Part shown: positions 16,655 through 25,863 of the stretch, piece by piece
How the letters are laid out: every line of letters starts with the position of its first letter
How positions within the stretch are numbered: position 1 is the first letter of the stretch
NCBI GenBank assembly: GCA_947175055.1
Contig: CAMWLJ010000001.1
Span: forward strand, 1-64,000
Direction: 5' to 3'
Source of the DNA: an uncultured Lachnospiraceae bacterium
GTDB lineage: Bacteria; Bacillota; Clostridia; Lachnospirales; Lachnospiraceae
DNA length: 64,000 nucleotides
Program-made: the position numbers and the translations under genes
Notes under the pieces: generated by a model
Told to the model about the DNA's origin: nothing
What the model saw: only the letters and a program-made list of their open reading frames with translations
The model's database searches: none

Positions 16655-16800
16655 ATTTTCATAATATTTATGACCTTTATAATATCCATAGTCTTTATGA
16701 TTTTCATGATCTTCATAATATCCATAGTCGTCATGACACTCATAGTCTTCATAATATCCATAGTTTTATGATGCCCATAGTCTTTATGATATCCATGAAG
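16655..16800. repeat. Degenerate tandem repeat of an about-18-bp unit
   Basis: About eight imperfect copies of TTCATAATATCCATAGTC stand head to tail. Read on the minus strand they encode a Tyr/Gly/His/Asp-rich string (such as DYGYYEDYECHDDYGYYE), interrupted by a one-base loss near 16763 and without a credible start, so a decayed low-complexity reading frame is possible. Apart from this, the 450 bases between the tRNA terminator and the next gene hold nothing I can name. Confidence 0.65.
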
Positions 16801-17039
16801 CTGGATAGCAGCTTACTGGTGTGGAAAAATTGCTTCAAAATTTGTATGTATTATATGCAATAATATCAGAATATGGCTATGCAATATGATTATGGAATAC
16901 GGTTATGGAATCTGACTATGGTGTCCGTCCGCATGACCGGGCTTACAAAAAGTTCTTTTGCTTTTTTGCGGTGAGTATGATAGAATAAAACCCAATTTAG
17001 ACGAACTTGTGACAGAGAGAGTCTGGGAGGGGATGAATT

Positions 17040-17762
17040 TTGAAAAAAGTAAAAGAAGTAGCGGCGGCAGTAACTGGCGCTGCAATGGTTCTGGCGGCCT
17101 GCGGCAGTGTGGTAGGTGGCCGAGTTGATTCGGGTGAGATCGTAGTGCCTGAGATGTCTTCGGAAGATCTGCTGGTGAGTTCCCTGGAGTTTTTGCTGCA
17201 GGAGGACGGTACGGAAGAGACATCAGAGACTGACAAGGCCGAAGAAGCAAAGAAGGATGCAACCAGCGAGGAAGATGATAGGGAGAAAGATACAGTAGAG
17301 ATACAGACGGAGCAGGAACGTGTTCCACAAGAAGATGAAGCGGTCATTTATTATGGTAATGCAGGTTCTTATGACCTGAAGCAGGAGATCGTACCGGCAA
17401 AAGAGAAAACGGCGGAAGAACTTTTAGGAGCGTTGGCGAAGCATAACATCGTATCCTTGGATACGAAGCTTCTTTCTTTTGAGGAAGAAGAGACCAACGG
17501 GAGCAAAGTGCTGTATTTGGATCTCTCTAAGGCAATGGATGAATATTTGAAGACCATGTCCAGGGAGGCAGAATGTATTATACTGGCATCGGTGGTGAAC
17601 ACATTTCTGGAAAATTATGATGCCGACAGTGTCTATCTTGTAGTAAACGGCAAGACGTTGGTCACCAAGAATGCGGAATATGCGGAAGCATTTGTGAGAT
17701 GTACGCCGGAAGAGTTACTAAGGAGGCTGGAGTCGTCCTCTTTAGAAAGTGAAGAAGAATAG
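17040..17762 (+). CDS. GerMN-domain lipoprotein
   Basis: This is a secreted, lipid-anchored protein. The N-terminus is a lipoprotein signal (about 20 residues, LAACGSV) with the modified Cys near residue 21. A charged Glu/Lys-rich linker follows (about 55-100). The C-terminal half, from about 120 to 220, matches the GerMN fold (VLYLDLSKAMDEYLKTMSREAE...VVNTFLE...VYLVVNGKTL), as in GerM spore and sporulation proteins. The start is TTG 17040, with GGGAGGGG 8 bases upstream. The next gene starts 19 bases downstream, so the two are probably co-transcribed. A link with sporulation is inferred from the domain only. Confidence 0.75.
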   Translation: MKKVKEVAAAVTGAAMVLAACGSVVGGRVDSGEIVVPEMSSEDLLVSSLEFLLQEDGTEETSETDKAEEAKKDATSEEDDREKDTVEIQTEQERVPQEDEAVIYYGNAGSYDLKQEIVPAKEKTAEELLGALAKHNIVSLDTKLLSFEEEETNGSKVLYLDLSKAMDEYLKTMSREAECIILASVVNTFLENYDADSVYLVVNGKTLVTKNAEYAEAFVRCTPEELLRRLESSSLESEEE

Positions 17763-17781
17763 ACAGGAGGAGAGGGAGAGT

Positions 17782-18405
17782 ATGGCGAAGGTCAGCGAGA
17801 GGGAGCAGCTTATATTTGATGTGACGCAGACGGAATGGGATATGTTCCAACGTGTTTATAACACTGGGGGCAGGGCATCCTGCCAGGACGATCCGGATAC
17901 TTTCTTTAAGATGCGCATGAGTCAGTGGATGGTCTATTCGGATGAAGTGCTGCACAGTTATCTGGAAGATTGCAGGCAGGCTTGCGAAGACGGCAGGAAT
18001 CTCATGTTTGAGAAGTACGGAAGGATGATGGAAAGCACTTTTCCTGAAGAGTATGAGGAGATCAAAGAACATCTTCCTGATGTGACAGATAAGCTGGAGA
18101 TCGTTGAGAAGATCGTCAAGATCAATCTGGAGTGGGACGCTGATATGCTGCGCGCCTATCCGAACCTCAGGAACAGAGGCAGGGTTCTTACCACGGCCGA
18201 GGACGGCATTATGGCAGGTTCTTCTATGGAGAGTTATCTCCGCGGCGAGCTTTTGTCTTATTCGGTACATACGCTGGAGTTGATTTGGAAGGAGACTCTG
18301 GAAGCCTATGAAAGAGGCGAAAGTCTGTTAAAGCAGACGATCGCCAATGAGACGCTCTTCTATGGATACCATTCACTGGAAGAAGCGGAGGAGAAACACG
18401 GTTAA
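17782..18405 (+). CDS. DUF4125 family protein
   Basis: The 207-residue soluble protein has the signature of DUF4125: WDMFQRVYNTGGRASCQDDPDTFFKMRMSQW near the N-terminus, ACEDGRNLMFEKYGRMM in the middle and SYLRGELLSYSVHTLELIW near the C-terminus. No catalytic role is established for the family. ATG 17782 follows AGGAGAGGGAG. It shares its stop-codon bases with the converging gene on the other strand (TTAA), and its terminator lies within that gene. Confidence 0.75.
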   Translation: MAKVSEREQLIFDVTQTEWDMFQRVYNTGGRASCQDDPDTFFKMRMSQWMVYSDEVLHSYLEDCRQACEDGRNLMFEKYGRMMESTFPEEYEEIKEHLPDVTDKLEIVEKIVKINLEWDADMLRAYPNLRNRGRVLTTAEDGIMAGSSMESYLRGELLSYSVHTLELIWKETLEAYERGESLLKQTIANETLFYGYHSLEEAEEKHG

Positions 18406-19106
18406 AAATGCAGGCGTCTGCGCACTTCATTGCGCAGGCGTTTTTTTGCTAGTATGGTGATCAATGCGAAATCGATGATCACGCAGACAGTCAGGACGAC
18501 TGCAGACCAGGTGATGCGGTAGGGGCGGTCAAGCAGACGTTTTATGAGCAGCTCCAGCGACACGCAGAAAGCGGGAATCTCCAGGAAGATACACAGGGAG
18601 CAGGGGAGGATCGTGAGCGGAAAGAAGCGGGACAGCAGCGGAAATACTTCGGCACAGACTGTCAGCATCACGACGATAGGAAGGCCCAGCTGCCAGAACC
18701 ATGTAGTCGAGGAGGTCAGGAAGCTGATCAGGAAAAGATAGACGGCCACAGAGATGCCGTCGGCAAGCAGAGAAACATATATAGGGGTCTTGCTGTAAAA
18801 GATGGCAGGAAAAGTAAACACAAAAAGGCAGATGCAGCATCCGATCACCGTCAGCGACCACAGAGAGGCGTTAAAAACTAACAGATTAAGCAGAAAGCAT
18901 GTGCCACTGGTGGCGGACAGGACAACGGATAACAAAATGCCAAGGTCCTTTCGCTTGACGACTTCTACCTGTCCCTTTTCGGTGGGGTAAGGAGAAGGCG
19001 GAAACTCCTTATTCAATTGGTTTGGATTGACAACGGGGGTATGGCAGAGCGGGCATTTCTTTAAGGATGCTTCCAACTCTACACCGCAGTTTACGCAGTA
19101 AGACAT
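18402..19106 (-). CDS. Zinc-ribbon plus DUF6320-type membrane protein
   Basis: The product is 234 residues. Residues 4-25 are a zinc ribbon (CVNCGVELEASLKKCPLCHTP). Six hydrophobic segments follow between about 55 and 220, ending in a basic tail. This matches DUF6320 proteins, which in Lachnospiraceae often lie beside an acyltransferase-like and an alpha/beta hydrolase gene, as here. AGAGGA precedes the ATG. It is downstream of the acyltransferase-like gene on the same strand. The basic C-terminus is encoded by the hairpin that terminates the opposing gene. Function is unknown; it may be the membrane partner of the neighbouring enzymes. Confidence 0.7.
   Translation of the reverse strand: MSYCVNCGVELEASLKKCPLCHTPVVNPNQLNKEFPPSPYPTEKGQVEVVKRKDLGILLSVVLSATSGTCFLLNLLVFNASLWSLTVIGCCICLFVFTFPAIFYSKTPIYVSLLADGISVAVYLFLISFLTSSTTWFWQLGLPIVVMLTVCAEVFPLLSRFFPLTILPCSLCIFLEIPAFCVSLELLIKRLLDRPYRITWSAVVLTVCVIIDFALITILAKKRLRNEVRRRLHF
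18412..18447 (+). terminator. Terminator of the GerMN-DUF4125 unit, overlapping a coding end
   Basis: GCGTCTGCGCA and TGCGCAGGCG pair around CTTCAT, followed by seven T residues. The whole structure lies inside the 3' coding end of the minus-strand gene. Confidence 0.8.
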
Positions 19107-19241
19107 ATAGGTTTCCTCTATGCAGCTGCCGCAGGTATTTCGACGGCTGCCTTTCCTGATTGATATTTTATAGTATGAATATTCTTTCGCTTATATCTGC
19201 ATTCTCGAAAAGTATCTCTGAAGATATGCGTTGGAATATAT

Positions 19242-20585
19242 CTACTCCAGAGTCCGATTGCTCTCGATCTTGACATGGATGCCGTCCTGAACTAGCTTGC
19301 GGAAGAAGTAACGTTCCACATCTGCTTCTACGATGCTGCTGGCAAAGTTGATAGTCAGGATATCTTCAAAACTGATGATGGCACAGTTTGTACGGGACGA
19401 AAACGGCTGTCCCATATAGATATCAAACCGCTCGATATAGGGCTTCATATCCGCAGGGACATGCAGGGCCCCCATATTGGTCAGTCCGGCAGAGGAGTTC
19501 TTATCCTGAACTTTTGTGTAGAAGGTGCGGACTACCATATCCTTGATAAAAAGAGGAACAACACGGATCAGGGGATTGCGCTGTGTGGCGGCATTGGTGG
19601 TGATATCTCCGCGCAGGAATTTATCATTGATATAATAACGCATGTAATGATGTATGTGCTCAACGATTTCTTCAAAGCGGTAATTGCCAAGTCGCGGATC
19701 GATGGAGGGATATACCATGGTGATGAAATTGCGCAGCGTCTTTGAGGGAAAGAAGCGGCGGAGATTTACAGGCATGGCGATCCGGACCGGACGCAGCCGC
19801 AGATGGAAATCGGCATTTTGTTTTTGCAGCAGGGCGTAGAGCAGGACTGCGTTCAGGTATTCGGTGATGCTTGCGTTATATTTCCTGGCGACAGTCATGA
19901 CTTCCTGCACGGAAAGGACACCGTCAATGATATTCAGCGTATAGAAGGGTTCCTTCGTACCGCGGATCCGATAGGTCTTCTCTGCAGGACGGGGTGGACA
20001 TACCTGTGCGTTGGCGTAACGCATATAGGCATCTTCCAGCTCTTCCGGGTCTGGCTCGGTATTGATATCCAGCACGAAGCCTTCGGGAGATACGGGATGA
20101 CCAAGCAGCCCGAGATAGGTGGCAGTCAGGGTCTGCAGGAGGCACATGCCGCCGGTACCGTCTCCGAGACAGTGATGCGCTTCCAGTGAAATTCGTCTGC
20201 CGCAATAGTACAGCCGGATCAGATAACGATTATTACCTTTGAACGGCATGGGCATACAGGGGTTCTTGATATCTTCAGTGACGTACGGGCCAGGCCTGTT
20301 ATTGGGTTCGAGGTAACGCCAGAACAGGCCTTTGCGGATCGCTACCTTATAGGTTGGAAACCGCGGCAGTGTTTTATCCAGGGCGGTCTGCAGCAGTATG
20401 GGATCGACGGTTTCTTTCAGCATGACGGACAGACGGTAAACGGATGAAAAATCCCGCCGCTGCAGAGTCGGGTAGACAATGGCGGACAGATCCAGTTTGT
20501 ACCAGACGTCCTTCTTGACTCTGCCGGGCTTTCCGCTTCCGGCCTGCTTTGGTTTGCGGATCGTGCTGCGCTGGTAGTTTGACAT
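19242..20585 (-). CDS. Alcohol acetyltransferase/condensation-domain-like protein
   Basis: The product is 447 residues. HHCLGDGTGG at about residue 137 is the HHxxxDG active-site motif of the condensation and alcohol acetyltransferase superfamily (CAT fold), in which the second His is the general base. A second conserved region, PVNLRRFFPSKTLRNF at about 274, matches the DFG/NxR-type latch region. Residues 1-25 are basic and probably disordered. The ribosome-binding site GGAGG lies 12 bases upstream. It is divergent from the hydrolase at 20708 and upstream of the DUF6320 gene. The substrate is unknown; transfer of an acyl group to an alcohol or lipid is likely from the family. Confidence 0.75.
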   Translation of the reverse strand: MSNYQRSTIRKPKQAGSGKPGRVKKDVWYKLDLSAIVYPTLQRRDFSSVYRLSVMLKETVDPILLQTALDKTLPRFPTYKVAIRKGLFWRYLEPNNRPGPYVTEDIKNPCMPMPFKGNNRYLIRLYYCGRRISLEAHHCLGDGTGGMCLLQTLTATYLGLLGHPVSPEGFVLDINTEPDPEELEDAYMRYANAQVCPPRPAEKTYRIRGTKEPFYTLNIIDGVLSVQEVMTVARKYNASITEYLNAVLLYALLQKQNADFHLRLRPVRIAMPVNLRRFFPSKTLRNFITMVYPSIDPRLGNYRFEEIVEHIHHYMRYYINDKFLRGDITTNAATQRNPLIRVVPLFIKDMVVRTFYTKVQDKNSSAGLTNMGALHVPADMKPYIERFDIYMGQPFSSRTNCAIISFEDILTINFASSIVEADVERYFFRKLVQDGIHVKIESNRTLE

Positions 20586-20707
20586 GTTTGCCTAGTCCTC
20601 CATCCCCGAATTTTCATGGAAATATACTTTCTTTAACATATCATACCATAAATATGACTTTGTATGTTAAAATATTACTATAAAATCATGGACTAAGGAG
20701 CAGATAT

Positions 20708-21625
20708 ATGTCTATTGCCGAGAAACGAAATGCTAATTTAATGCATCTGATCAAGCGGATGCACGGTATTGTAGAGAATACAGACATTGAGAAGCATCGT
20801 CAATCTCAGAAATATTTTGGAGCGCTGCTTGGCAGCAGCAGGGATGTGCTGATCGAAGAGGTGGAGATACATGATCATACAGGCACAGGAGATATCCTGC
20901 AGGGAGAGTGGGTTTATGTGAACAGGGCACATATGAAGAAGTATGTTATCCTCTATTGTCATGGCGGCGGCTACTCCACGGGGAGCAGACTTTATGCCAG
21001 GACGTTGACGGGGAAGCTGGCAATGTCTACTTCTATGGATGTGCTGAGTTTTGATTACAGGCTTGCGCCGGAGCATCCGTATCCGGCCGCGCTGGATGAC
21101 GCCATGAAAGTATGGGATTATCTGATGCTCTTGGGATATGGGGCGAGGGATGTGATACTGGCAGGAGATTCCGCCGGTGGGAATTTGGCGCTGACGCTGA
21201 CTTTGAAACTGAAGAAGGAGAAGCGGCTGATGCCGCGTGGCCTTGTTTTGATGTCTCCATGGACGGATCTGACGTCATCGGGGAAATCCCATCAGATGAA
21301 GGCGAAGATCGACCCAGTGTTAAATGCTGCTTATCTGGCGGATATGATCCACAATTATGCGTCCGGGGAGAAACTGGAAGACCCGCTTATTTCGCCGCTG
21401 TTTGGCGAATATGAAGGCTTTCCGTCTACCTATATACAAGTCGGAGAGAACGAAGTGCTGCTGGATGATTCCAAAATGCTTTACCAGAAGCTGCTCAGTG
21501 CGAATGTATCCGTGAAGCTGGATATTTTTACGGGGATGTGGCATGTTTTCCAGATGTCGCCTTTTAAGACGGCCTATGAGGCAATGGATAAGAATGCGGA
21601 ATTTATTTATGATATCTGCAGATGA
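20708..21625 (+). CDS. Alpha/beta hydrolase, hormone-sensitive lipase family
   Basis: This is a predicted esterase of 305 residues. HGGGY at about residue 85 forms the oxyanion hole, and GDSAGGN holds the nucleophile Ser155. The acid is probably Asp in NEVLLDDSKM (about 258), and the His lies in GMWHVF (about 286). FDYRLAPEHPYPAAL is the typical HSL block. There is no signal peptide, so it is cytoplasmic. AAGGAG precedes the ATG. It is transcribed away from the acyltransferase-like gene from a shared 120-base region, suggesting opposed acylation and deacylation of one substrate; that link is inferred. Confidence 0.88.
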   Translation: MSIAEKRNANLMHLIKRMHGIVENTDIEKHRQSQKYFGALLGSSRDVLIEEVEIHDHTGTGDILQGEWVYVNRAHMKKYVILYCHGGGYSTGSRLYARTLTGKLAMSTSMDVLSFDYRLAPEHPYPAALDDAMKVWDYLMLLGYGARDVILAGDSAGGNLALTLTLKLKKEKRLMPRGLVLMSPWTDLTSSGKSHQMKAKIDPVLNAAYLADMIHNYASGEKLEDPLISPLFGEYEGFPSTYIQVGENEVLLDDSKMLYQKLLSANVSVKLDIFTGMWHVFQMSPFKTAYEAMDKNAEFIYDICR

Positions 21626-21800
21626 CCGCCGGCAGCGTCGATCGGAAGGTGTTCATAAATTTTGACGGGAATAAAAAGGATTTTCGAGATAAACCGCGAA
21701 TAATAGCAGTAGAAACGTAACTGGGAAGCCTTAGAAGCTCCGAATCTATGAGCAGCCAAGGGCGAGGCTGAACAGCGATTGAATTTGAGAAAGGCACACC

Positions 21801-22805
21801 ATGAACATACGGGAAAGTCTGGAACAGTGGGAGAAAGAGTATCTTAGTCCCCATGCCATGCTCAGTATGCATTCCAAGGGGAGACTTAAACCGGAAGAGC
21901 AGTGCGATATCCGGCCGGTATTTCAGAGAGACAGGGACAGGATCATACACAGTAAGTCTTTCCGGCGTCTGAAGGATAAGACACAGGTTTTTCTTACCCC
22001 GGAGGGAGATCATTATCGTACACGGTTAACGCATACACTGGAGGTCAGCCAGACGGCCAGGACGATCGCCAAGGCACTGCAGCTTAACGAGGATCTGGTG
22101 GAGGCCATTGCTTTAGGGCATGATCTGGGACACACACCTTTCGGTCATGCGGGGGAACGGGCGTTAGACAGGGCTTGTCCTTATGGATTCCGGCATAATG
22201 AGCAGAGTGTGAGAACGGTAGACTTGCTGGAGAAAGACGGGCAGGGCATCAATCTGACCATGGAAGTGCGGGACGGTATCCTGAACCACCAGACAGCTTC
22301 CATGCCGGCTACCTTGGAGGGGCGAATCGTCAGGTTTGCGGATAAGATCGCCTATATCCATCACGATACGGATGATGCGATCCGGGGTAATATCATGAAG
22401 GAGGCGGATGTACCTTCGGAGATCAGCGCCGTTGCCGGACACAGCTGTACACAGCGCCTGGATTATTTCATACATAATATCGTGACCAACAGCAGAGGCA
22501 GGGATGATATCCGTATGTCCAAAGAGGCGGAGGATGCCATGCGGACGATGCGTGAATTTATGTTTCGGAATGTTTACCGCAATCCCATTGCCAAGGGGCA
22601 GGAGAACAAGGCAGAGAATCTGGTAGTCACTTTATATGAATACTATATGAACCACACGGAGAAGCTTCCGAAATTTCTGTACAGACTTATGGAAGAAGGG
22701 GAGCCTTTGGAAAGAATTGTGTGTGACTATATTGGTTCCATGACGGACCGTTTTGCCATAGCGCAGTATCAGGAGATCTACATTCCGAAAACATGGCATG
22801 GCTGA
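21801..22805 (+). CDS. dgt: Deoxyguanosinetriphosphate triphosphohydrolase family protein
   Basis: The enzyme hydrolyses dNTPs to nucleosides and triphosphate. The product has 334 residues, the short form common in Bacillota. The HD-domain residues are visible: His in RLTHTLEV, the HD pair in ALGHDLGHTPFGH and Asp in FADKIAYIHHD. RDRDRIIHSKSFRRLKDKTQVF is the family N-terminal signature. GAGAAAGG precedes the ATG. Upstream 21626-21800 shows no clear structured RNA. It begins the dgt-dnaG-rpoD-trmK cluster, a common arrangement in Clostridia. Confidence 0.92.
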   Translation: MNIRESLEQWEKEYLSPHAMLSMHSKGRLKPEEQCDIRPVFQRDRDRIIHSKSFRRLKDKTQVFLTPEGDHYRTRLTHTLEVSQTARTIAKALQLNEDLVEAIALGHDLGHTPFGHAGERALDRACPYGFRHNEQSVRTVDLLEKDGQGINLTMEVRDGILNHQTASMPATLEGRIVRFADKIAYIHHDTDDAIRGNIMKEADVPSEISAVAGHSCTQRLDYFIHNIVTNSRGRDDIRMSKEAEDAMRTMREFMFRNVYRNPIAKGQENKAENLVVTLYEYYMNHTEKLPKFLYRLMEEGEPLERIVCDYIGSMTDRFAIAQYQEIYIPKTWHG

Positions 22806-22875
22806 TAAGGGCCTGGAATATAGAGATAATGAGATAAGTGTGCATGGAGAATCCTATAGATAAAGAAGGGACAAG

Positions 22876-24645
22876 ATGTATTATCCGGATGAACTGATCG
22901 AAGAGGTCAGAATCAAAAATGATATTGTCAATGTAATTTCGGGATATGTCCGCCTGCAGAAGAAGGGGAGTAACTATTTCGGGCTGTGTCCGTTTCATAA
23001 TGAGAAATCGCCTTCCTTTTCTGTATCTCCGGGGAAACAGATGTATTACTGTTTCGGCTGCGGAGCAGGCGGCAATGTGATCACGTTTCTAATGGAATAT
23101 GAGAATGCGACCTTTCAGGAAGCAGTCAAGATACTGGCTGACAGGGCAGGCATCAATCTGCCGGAGATGGAATATAATGAGGAGGCCAGAAAGAAGGAAA
23201 GCAGGCGGAGTAGACTGCTGGAAATCAATAAGGAGGCAGCCCGGTATTACTATTACATGCTCCGCGACCCGAGAGGAAGGATCGGCTTTCAATATCTGGC
23301 GGGGCGGCAGTTGTCCGACGAGACTATGAAGAAGTTTGGCCTTGGCTATGCGGACGGAGCGGCCTCCGATCTGACGGCTTATCTACGCTCCAAGGGGTAT
23401 GGGGACGATCTTCTGCAGGAATCGGGATTGATCACTTTTGATGAGAAAAGGGGAGTCCACGATAAATTCTGGAATCGGGTCATGTTTCCGATCCAGGACG
23501 GCAATCACCGGGTGATAGGCTTCGGCGGCCGGGTGATGGGCGACGGCAAGCCGAAGTATCTGAACTCACCGGAGACGATGATCTTTGATAAGAGCCGCAA
23601 TTTGTACGGCCTGAATTTTGCACGAACTTCCCGTAAGGGAAACATCATCCTCTGCGAGGGGTATATGGATGTGATCGCTATGCATCAGGCCGGGTTTACA
23701 CAGGCAGCGGCTTCACTGGGAACGGCATTTACGACAGGGCAGGCCAGTCTTCTGAAGCGGTATACGGAAGAGGTTCTGTTAGCCTATGACAGTGATGGGG
23801 CCGGTACGAATGCGGCGATGCGGGCGATCGGGATCCTGCGGGAGTCCGGGCTTCGAGGTAAAGTGATCGACATGCGCCCTTACAAGGATCCGGATGAATT
23901 CATGAAGAATCTGGGAGCGGAAGCATTTCAGGAGAGGATCGATCAGGCGCAGAACAGCTTTTTCTTTGAACTGAGCGTTTTGGAGCGGGATTACCAGATG
24001 GATGATCCGGAATCCAAGACAGCCTTTCACAGAGAGATCGCGAAGAAACTGTGCAGTTTTGAGGAAGAGGTGGAGCGGGAGAACTACATAGAATCGACGG
24101 CGCAGAAATATCATATCGGTTTTGAGAATCTACGGAAACTGGTGAGCGGATATGCGGCGCAGACCGGGCTGGTACGGCCGGTGATGAGACCGAAGAGTAC
24201 TCTTTCAAAGAAGAACACGCCGGAGGAGAATGCGAAGAAATCCCAGCGGCTGCTTCTGACCTGGATCACGGAGGAGCCGAAGCTGTATCAGAAGATCAAA
24301 CCCTATATTGAGGCCAGCGATTTCACGGATACGCTGTACCGGGATGTGGCGGACAGGCTGTTTGCAGACTTAGAAAAGGGTGTCTACCAGCCGGCGGCGA
24401 TCGTCAGCGCCTACGAGGAGGAACAAGAACAGAGGACTGTGGCAGAGATCTTCAATACGAAATTGGAGGAGATCACGACACCGCAGGAGAGAGAGAAAGC
24501 TTTCCATGATATCCTCTATGCGGTGAAGAAGAACAGTTTTGAATATTATTCCAGCAGGATGGGAGCCGATATGAATGCCATAAATCAAGTGATATCGGGC
24601 AAAAAAGCGCTGGAAGAACTTAGCAAAACGCATATTTCCCTGTAA
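22876..24645 (+). CDS. dnaG: DNA primase
   Basis: It makes RNA primers for replication and acts with DnaB helicase. The product has 589 residues, standard for Bacillota. The zinc ribbon has Cys38, His41, Cys59 and Cys62 (CPFHNEKSPSF...CFGCGAGG). The TOPRIM domain has ILCEGYMDVIA and LAYDSDGAG at about 255-310. The C-terminal 150 residues form the helicase-binding domain. The start is ATG 22876 after AGAAGGGAC. It lies 70 bases after dgt and about 100 bases before rpoD. Confidence 0.97.
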   Translation: MYYPDELIEEVRIKNDIVNVISGYVRLQKKGSNYFGLCPFHNEKSPSFSVSPGKQMYYCFGCGAGGNVITFLMEYENATFQEAVKILADRAGINLPEMEYNEEARKKESRRSRLLEINKEAARYYYYMLRDPRGRIGFQYLAGRQLSDETMKKFGLGYADGAASDLTAYLRSKGYGDDLLQESGLITFDEKRGVHDKFWNRVMFPIQDGNHRVIGFGGRVMGDGKPKYLNSPETMIFDKSRNLYGLNFARTSRKGNIILCEGYMDVIAMHQAGFTQAAASLGTAFTTGQASLLKRYTEEVLLAYDSDGAGTNAAMRAIGILRESGLRGKVIDMRPYKDPDEFMKNLGAEAFQERIDQAQNSFFFELSVLERDYQMDDPESKTAFHREIAKKLCSFEEEVERENYIESTAQKYHIGFENLRKLVSGYAAQTGLVRPVMRPKSTLSKKNTPEENAKKSQRLLLTWITEEPKLYQKIKPYIEASDFTDTLYRDVADRLFADLEKGVYQPAAIVSAYEEEQEQRTVAEIFNTKLEEITTPQEREKAFHDILYAVKKNSFEYYSSRMGADMNAINQVISGKKALEELSKTHISL

Positions 24646-24750
24646 TACGGGCAAGCTATTCGCAATACGGGCAGATAGTGTCTACAGCACGGGGATGAAC
24701 ATAGATCTGAAAGAGTTATAACTTGAAACATAGGAAGGATGGGCCACATA

Positions 24751-25863
24751 ATGGACGAAAATGTACAGGCAAAGTTTGAAGAGCGCCTTAAGGAGCTCCT
24801 GGCGGCTGCCAAGAAGAAAAAGAATGTCCTGGAATATCAGGAGATCAACGACTTTTTTCAGGGGATGGTGCTGGAAGAGGATCAGTTTGATAAGATTCTG
24901 GAGACATTGGAACAGAATAATGTAGACGTGCTTCGGATTTCCGAGGATGACGATGTGGATGATGAAGAGATCATCTTAAGCGAAGAAGACGAAGTGGACG
25001 TGGAGAATCTGGATCTGTCTGTGCCGGACGGCATCAGTATTGAGGATCCGGTGCGGATGTACCTGAAAGAAATCGGCAAGGTACCTCTTTTGAATGCAGA
25101 AGAGGAGATTGAACTGGCCAAAAGAATGGAAGTGGGAGATCAGGATGCGAAGAAACGTCTGGCGGAGGCTAATCTGCGACTTGTTGTCAGCATCGCGAAG
25201 CGTTATGTGGGCCGCGGGATGCTTTTCCTGGATCTGATCCAGGAGGGAAATCTGGGGCTGATCAAGGCTGTGGAGAAATTTGATTACCGTAAGGGATATA
25301 AATTCTCGACCTATGCCACCTGGTGGATCAGGCAGGCTATTACCAGGGCAATCGCGGATCAGGCGAGGACGATCCGTATCCCGGTGCATATGGTGGAAAC
25401 CATCAATAAACTGATTCGTGTGAGCAGGCAGCTGCTCCAGGAGCTGGGACGGGAACCTACCCCGGAGGAGATTGCGGAGCAGATGAACATGCCGGTGGAG
25501 CGTGTGCGGGAAATCTTAAAGATATCACAGGAACCGGTGTCTTTGGAGACGCCGATCGGCGAGGAAGAAGACAGCCATCTGGGCGATTTCATCCAGGACG
25601 ACAATGTACCGGTGCCGGCGGATGCCGCCGCTTTTACCTTATTAAAAGAGCAGTTGATGGAGGTACTGGGGACTTTGACGGAGAGGGAGCAGAAGGTATT
25701 GCGTCTCCGGTTTGGTCTGGATGACGGGCGTGCCAGGACGCTGGAGGAAGTCGGCAAGGAGTTTAATGTGACTCGTGAGCGTATCCGGCAGATTGAGGCC
25801 AAAGCGCTGCGTAAACTGCGTCATCCCAGCAGAAGCCGTAAGCTGAAGGATTATCTGGATTGA
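24751..25863 (+). CDS. rpoD: Primary sigma factor SigA/RpoD
   Basis: This is the housekeeping sigma factor. The product has 370 residues. Region 1.1 is present (about 1-60), followed by an acidic linker, region 1.2 ([16 protein letters not shown]), region 2 ([29 protein letters not shown]), region 3 and region 4.2 ([29 protein letters not shown]). ATG 24751 is preferred over ATG 24739, because AGGAAGG directly abuts the latter. The stop codon overlaps the start of trmK. Confidence 0.97.
   Translation: MDENVQAKFEERLKELLAAAKKKKNVLEYQEINDFFQGMVLEEDQFDKILETLEQNNVDVLRISEDDDVDDEEIILSEEDEVDVENLDLSVPDGISIEDPVRMYLKEIGKVPLLNAEEEIELAKRMEVGDQDAKKRLAEANLRLVVSIAKRYVGRGMLFLDLIQEGNLGLIKAVEKFDYRKGYKFSTYATWWIRQAITRAIADQARTIRIPVHMVETINKLIRVSRQLLQELGREPTPEEIAEQMNMPVERVREILKISQEPVSLETPIGEEEDSHLGDFIQDDNVPVPADAAAFTLLKEQLMEVLGTLTEREQKVLRLRFGLDDGRARTLEEVGKEFNVTRERIRQIEAKALRKLRHPSRSRKLKDYLD

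Noticed and set aside
16655..16800. Tandem repeats considered as a CRISPR array
   Set aside because: Units abut directly without spacers, are degenerate, and no cas gene is in the window.
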